This document shows, one piece after another, positions 5,805-8,948 of a stretch of DNA of 8,948 nucleotides. The position numbers and the translations under genes were made by a program. The stretch comes from Rhodobacterales bacterium UBA3077 (GTDB lineage Bacteria; Pseudomonadota; Alphaproteobacteria; Rhodobacterales; Rhodobacteraceae). The first letter of the stretch is position 1. Each line of letters begins with the position of its first letter. Location: positions 1 to 8,948 of the forward strand of contig DFBP01000164.1 in the NCBI GenBank assembly GCA_002366685.1. The letters are read 5' to 3'. The notes beneath the pieces were generated by a model. That model had not been told where the DNA came from, did no database searches, and saw nothing but the letters and a program-made list of their open reading frames with translations.

Positions 5805-7456
5805 GCCGATAGGCCTGCCATGTTGTTTCTGTGATCAATTTCAACCTTTAGATTTAGCCCAGCATCCTTCAGGAATTCAATGTATTCCTTTAAGCCTTCA
5901 TGGGGCCGTAAATCAGGAACATCTCGATTGTGACTTGCCAGTGCAGGACGGAGCGCGGTGAGTAGATCTTCTGTCACCGCCCCGGGTTGCGCATAAAACT
6001 TTTCTAAAGGAATGATTTGGACTTTTGCCTTTCCTTTGGCCAAAGCCTTAAGCTGCGCTTGCTCCCTTAGCGCGAAAGCGTGCACGCGCGGTTGTATTTT
6101 TTCGATATCCCGCTGATTCTCACGAAAAAGATCCAAGAGCCACGCCGAGCGAATATGGAATATCCGCGCGTTCGGGTCCTGTACCATAAAGCGCGCCAAT
6201 TGTGGGTTTTGGAGTGGGTCAAAATAAAAAACGGGGTCGTCATCGCTGTGATTCCACACAAAATTGAGCAGGAACTCAACTGGATTGTAGTCTCGGTTTT
6301 GCGGAGTGCTTCCCAAATTATTTTTCAGCAGCTTAGCTGATTTTTCGTAGTCAGAATTCTCTTTTGAGAAAAGATGTTCAAACAGAACAATACCGGTTTT
6401 CTGGTGAAGCCAACTCGGCAGATTGCTGAAAACCCGATCAAAACCGGAGAGAACCGTGTAGGAGGTGGCGCTGTTTACCAAAGACAATAGGGGCGCGCGC
6501 GATTGCATCATTAATCCTTGGCGGCCATCCAGCCAACGGGATTCCGCGCGCTTGATATTGGCATTGAAAGCAACCGCCATATCGGGGTTCTGCGTTTCCG
6601 GCACGCGCGCGGGGTTCAGCAGGTTTTTGTATAGCTGGTTGGCCCCGGGCCAGACCTTGCGTATAAAAAAGCTGTCCAGATGTTCGATATAACGGCTGTG
6701 ATCATCATAAAAAACCATCGGCTTGCCGCGGTAGTCAAATCGAGAATAGGTCAGTGAAAGAGATCTGAGCCGCGAACTATGTTTGCGTGCGAGCGATTGA
6801 AAGTAGGATTCGTCAGGAATCCAGTTGTGTTTGAAATAGCGGTCATATTGTGCCCTGTCGGGGTCCTCTATAATCGCTTTCATGGTCGCGCGGGAGAGCA
6901 CCCACCATTGTGAACCGATATGCGGAACCAATCCTTTAGGAAGTTTGCGTTTAATGCCAATGCGGCGCTGAAGTTTGACAAAGAAATCAAACCACCGCTT
7001 TCTTTCCGTAAACGAAAATGGAAAATAAAGGTTGAACCGCTCGGCTTCCAGCCCGCCTTTTGTCCAGTTTACACCGCCAACCGTAACCGATTCTATAAAA
7101 TCTGTGTCTTCGTATTGGTTCAGGAAATCCTGCAATTCGGAAATGGGGCGGTTGGGAAGGCAGGAGCCGGATAGCTGCACAACATGTGATAGGTCGGAAA
7201 AATGGTTGAGAAGCTTTTCAGCCGTCGCGAGTTGGGCTTCAACCAACGAAAACTGCCCCCATTCGCAATGGAAGCGCGGCGCGAAAACCACGTTCTCCAA
7301 CCCTTCAAGCGCACGTGTGAAGCTGTTACTTTCGTCACTCGGAACTTTGGCATCCACATGGACGGCAATCTTGCAGCCAGCAGCCTGCAAAGCCTGCACC
7401 AGTTCTGCGGCGCGGTGTAGCTCTTCATGCACCAGCAGGGCAATGCCAACACTCAT
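5801..7456 (-). CDS. GT14 (core-2/I-branching type) glycosyltransferase with sulfotransferase-like C-terminal domain
   Basis: This 551-residue protein has an N-terminal GT14 (Branch) domain at about residues 1-260. Visible family features are 'AVHVDAK' (31-37), 'CEWGQFSLVEAQL' (64-76), SGSCLPNRP (96-104), 'HIGSQWWVLSR' (179-189) and IPDESYF (213-219), whose acidic residues match the catalytic region of such N-acetylglucosaminyltransferases or xylosyltransferases. No N-terminal membrane anchor is seen, so it is probably cytoplasmic or peripheral. Residues about 330-510 form an extra domain of the uncharacterised (DUF) type that follows Branch domains in Rhodobacterales. I find it can be aligned with domain 1 of the neighbouring sulfotransferase, with the PAPS loop degenerate (RVFSN at 341-345). 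I chose ATG 7456 over the in-frame GTG at 7462 because it forms an ATGA overlap with the upstream stop. Sugar donor and acceptor are unknown. Confidence 0.85.
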   Translation of the reverse strand: MSVGIALLVHEELHRAAELVQALQAAGCKIAVHVDAKVPSDESNSFTRALEGLENVVFAPRFHCEWGQFSLVEAQLATAEKLLNHFSDLSHVVQLSGSCLPNRPISELQDFLNQYEDTDFIESVTVGGVNWTKGGLEAERFNLYFPFSFTERKRWFDFFVKLQRRIGIKRKLPKGLVPHIGSQWWVLSRATMKAIIEDPDRAQYDRYFKHNWIPDESYFQSLARKHSSRLRSLSLTYSRFDYRGKPMVFYDDHSRYIEHLDSFFIRKVWPGANQLYKNLLNPARVPETQNPDMAVAFNANIKRAESRWLDGRQGLMMQSRAPLLSLVNSATSYTVLSGFDRVFSNLPSWLHQKTGIVLFEHLFSKENSDYEKSAKLLKNNLGSTPQNRDYNPVEFLLNFVWNHSDDDPVFYFDPLQNPQLARFMVQDPNARIFHIRSAWLLDLFRENQRDIEKIQPRVHAFALREQAQLKALAKGKAKVQIIPLEKFYAQPGAVTEDLLTALRPALASHNRDVPDLRPHEGLKEYIEFLKDAGLNLKVEIDHRNNMAGLSA

Positions 7457-8457
7457 GCCCACCCCCCCAAAGAGATCAAGCCGAGGCGCTCAAGCTGTTG
7501 CCAATCCGCATAACGGGTGGATCGCTCCGTCCACATCTGCTCCAACGCACTTTCGTTTTCGCTATAAGCGCGATATTCAGCGCTGTTATTATAATGTTCT
7601 CCGCGCTCCAGTTCTTCTGATGCCCGCGCCGCAAGGTCAGGCAAAAACTTGGTGTGCAGAAGCGCGCCGCATATCCTTTCGCCGCCGTCGCGCTCGTAAA
7701 CACGGTTCAAGCTGCGCGGCAGCAAAACATGTGTAGACGAGCTATAGACAAAGTGTTTCCGCCAGTAGACCAGAGGTATTTTGTTGAGCGCGGGCGCACC
7801 TGCGGGATTATCTGAAAATAAGAGCCTTTGTCTCGGGCCACCTTGTATCCACAGTTCGTTAAAGCGGTGGTTGCGCCGCTGGGTGTAGTTTCCGGCATCA
7901 AAATGTGTGAGCACCTCCAGCGGATTTTGCCCCTGCGCACAGGGTGCCGGTGTTTTCGCATACATATCAATCAGCATCGCCGAAAAACTGCTGATCATAC
8001 TGGCTTCAAGCCAGCTTGTGAGGGCAGGTAGCGGGCGCGTATCGTGGTGCGGATAAATAAAAAGCTCGTCCACATCAACCACAAGGCACCAGTGCAAGTG
8101 GCCATATTGATTGAGCAATCCATTTAGCCAAAGCACTCCGAATTCGGCCTGCTTATAGCTCGCTTTGGTGTGCCAGAGTGAGACATCTGGCTGCTCTTTC
8201 AGAAACTCGGTCGTACCATCCGTGGAATTGTTATCAACGACGAAAAACTGCGTAACCCCAAGTGTGCGATAGTATTCAAGAAAGTAGGGCAACCTCTCGA
8301 TCTCGTTTCGCATGGTCGAAAATACAAATATGCCGTCGGACCTATCCGCTTCTTTTCCGATTTTGATGCTTTTTAGATCTTTTTGTCGCGCAATTGTGCG
8401 GATTTGCCACTTTTTTCGCAGAAGTCGCAGCCGGTAATGTCGCGATAGATTTCTCAT
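7453..8457 (-). CDS. GT2-like glycosyltransferase
   Basis: This 334-residue protein has a GT-A-type transferase core of the 'glycosyltransferase family 2, Glyco_tranf_2_4' kind. The core begins 'IFVFSTMRNEIERLPYFLEYYRTLGV' (43-68, read in two parts), continues with 'FFVVDNNSTDGTTEFL' (71-86), and has a DVDE metal/nucleotide-sugar motif at 128-131 in 'LVVDVDELFIYP'. The first 35 residues hold 13 Lys/Arg and only one acidic residue, which may hold the enzyme on the inner face of the membrane; no transmembrane helix is seen. The C-terminal third has no motif I recognise. The start ATG overlaps the stop of the GT4 gene (ATGA, 8457-8454), and the stop overlaps the GT14 start in the same way. The sugar transferred cannot be predicted. 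A seven-G tract lies just before the stop codon. Confidence 0.82.
   Translation of the reverse strand: MRNLSRHYRLRLLRKKWQIRTIARQKDLKSIKIGKEADRSDGIFVFSTMRNEIERLPYFLEYYRTLGVTQFFVVDNNSTDGTTEFLKEQPDVSLWHTKASYKQAEFGVLWLNGLLNQYGHLHWCLVVDVDELFIYPHHDTRPLPALTSWLEASMISSFSAMLIDMYAKTPAPCAQGQNPLEVLTHFDAGNYTQRRNHRFNELWIQGGPRQRLLFSDNPAGAPALNKIPLVYWRKHFVYSSSTHVLLPRSLNRVYERDGGERICGALLHTKFLPDLAARASEELERGEHYNNSAEYRAYSENESALEQMWTERSTRYADWQQLERLGLISLGGWA
7462..7468 (-). other. Seven-G tract, possible slippery site or ribosome site
   Basis: On the coding (-) strand the GT2 gene ends CTTTGGGGGGGTGGGCATGA. The tract reads G-GGG-GGG in the GT2 frame, the form X-XXY-YYZ of -1 slippery heptamers, two sense codons before the stop. 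A -1 shift there reads GTG-GGC-ATG directly into the GT14 gene in frame. The same G-rich run may simply be the ribosome-binding site for the GT14 ATG at 7456. Confidence 0.4.
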
Positions 8458-8948
8458 TTTCCGGCCTGCTGGTTTTGTTGGATATTCTGCTTATACAGAT
8501 ATTCTTCTAGCTTGGCAAAATGCTGTTCCCATGTCGGAAAGCTGACATTTTCGGGTAATTGCTTACGCGGGGAAGCAGCTGCGGCGAGAATTGCGGTCTT
8601 CCAACCAAGTTTATCATCAGGTGCCAGATAGGTGGGCAGGTCCCCCACGATTTCGCGAAAACAAGGAAGATCGGAACAGATCACCGGTATACCCATTTGC
8701 AGGGCTTCGACGAGCGGATACCCAAAGCCCTCGGCAAAGCTCGGAAACAGGAGCGCCCGGGCCGAAGCTAGGCGTGCAGAGAGTGCTTTATCCCCCAATC
8801 GGCCGTGTTCAAAAATGGTTGAGCCGATCAACGGGCTGGTATCCAGTTGATTAAACACCGCCTCGTTGCGCCAGCCACGCTGGCCAATAATGTGCAAATG
8901 CGCAGGGATATCCGGCCAGATATCCAATAATAGTTGGTGGTTTTTGCG
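8454..8948 (-). CDS. GT4-type glycosyltransferase, C-terminal part (partial)
   Basis: The frame is open to the right edge of the window, so the true start lies outside; 164 residues are visible. They match the C-terminal GT-B lobe of GT4 (Glycos_transf_1) enzymes, which bind the nucleotide-sugar donor. The first visible residues RKNHQLLLDIWPDI and 'LHIIGQRGW' are the usual start of this lobe. 'LFPSFAEGFGYPLVEAL' holds the EX7E motif (Glu-Gly-Phe-Gly-Tyr-Pro-Leu-Val-Glu) and is followed by 'GIPVICSDLPCFREIVGD'. A Gln/Asn-rich tail ends the protein. The stop overlaps the GT2 start as ATGA (8457-8454), so this is the earliest visible gene of the coupled glycan operon; any promoter is beyond the window. 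Confidence 0.88.
   Translation of the reverse strand, partial: RKNHQLLLDIWPDIPAHLHIIGQRGWRNEAVFNQLDTSPLIGSTIFEHGRLGDKALSARLASARALLFPSFAEGFGYPLVEALQMGIPVICSDLPCFREIVGDLPTYLAPDDKLGWKTAILAAAASPRKQLPENVSFPTWEQHFAKLEEYLYKQNIQQNQQAGK

Noticed and set aside
7457..7462. GTG at 7462 as start of the GT14 gene.
   Set aside because: The ATG two codons later gives the same ATGA overlap as the other junctions, and the GTG would be part of the G-rich ribosome-binding stretch.
7032..7736. A 234-codon open frame on the + strand, opposite the GT14 and GT2 genes.
   Set aside because: The translation is rich in Ser, Arg and Ala without motifs, and it straddles the junction of two strongly supported genes on the other strand.

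Overview
The window looks like a chromosomal segment of an alphaproteobacterium, most likely a marine Roseobacter-type member of the Rhodobacteraceae. The reasons are the gene order lptC-lptA-lptB-rpoN-hpf-ptsN, the sequence style of LptC and RpoN, and two proteins of types I associate mainly with Rhodobacterales: a NodH-like sulfotransferase and a GT14 glycosyltransferase with a long C-terminal extension. Base composition looks moderate (about half G+C, judged by eye). The window is gene-dense: no gap exceeds about 95 bp, so there is no long non-coding stretch, and I saw no tRNA, rRNA, CRISPR array or insertion sequence.

Left half, + strand (1-4352): the last seven codons of an unidentified gene end in a TAATG junction with lptC. 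Then follow lptC, lptA and lptB, encoding the periplasmic and ATPase parts of the machine that carries lipopolysaccharide to the outer membrane; rpoN, the sigma-54 factor; hpf, a long-form ribosome hibernation factor; and ptsN, the EIIA-Ntr phosphocarrier. lptC to rpoN are spaced like one operon. A plausible sigma-70-type promoter overlaps the rpoN stop codon and would serve hpf-ptsN; that gap also holds three small hairpins.

Right half, - strand (4338-8948): four genes read leftward, a GT4 glycosyltransferase (5' end outside the window), a GT2-like glycosyltransferase, a GT14 (core-2/I-branching type) transferase with an extra C-terminal domain, and a two-domain NodH-like sulfotransferase. 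All three junctions are 4-bp ATGA overlaps, so translation is probably coupled. The set reads as a pathway that builds and sulfates (or once sulfated) a surface glycan; the product cannot be named from sequence. The last gene converges on ptsN and overlaps its 3' end by 15 bp.

The most interesting points are in the right half. The C-terminal part of the GT14 protein can be lined up by eye with the N-terminal sulfotransferase domain encoded next door, but its PAPS-loop is eroded. The sulfotransferase itself carries a second, apparently inactive sulfotransferase-like domain. A seven-G tract lies in the right frame to allow a -1 frameshift that would fuse the GT2 and GT14 proteins into one polypeptide of about 885 residues.
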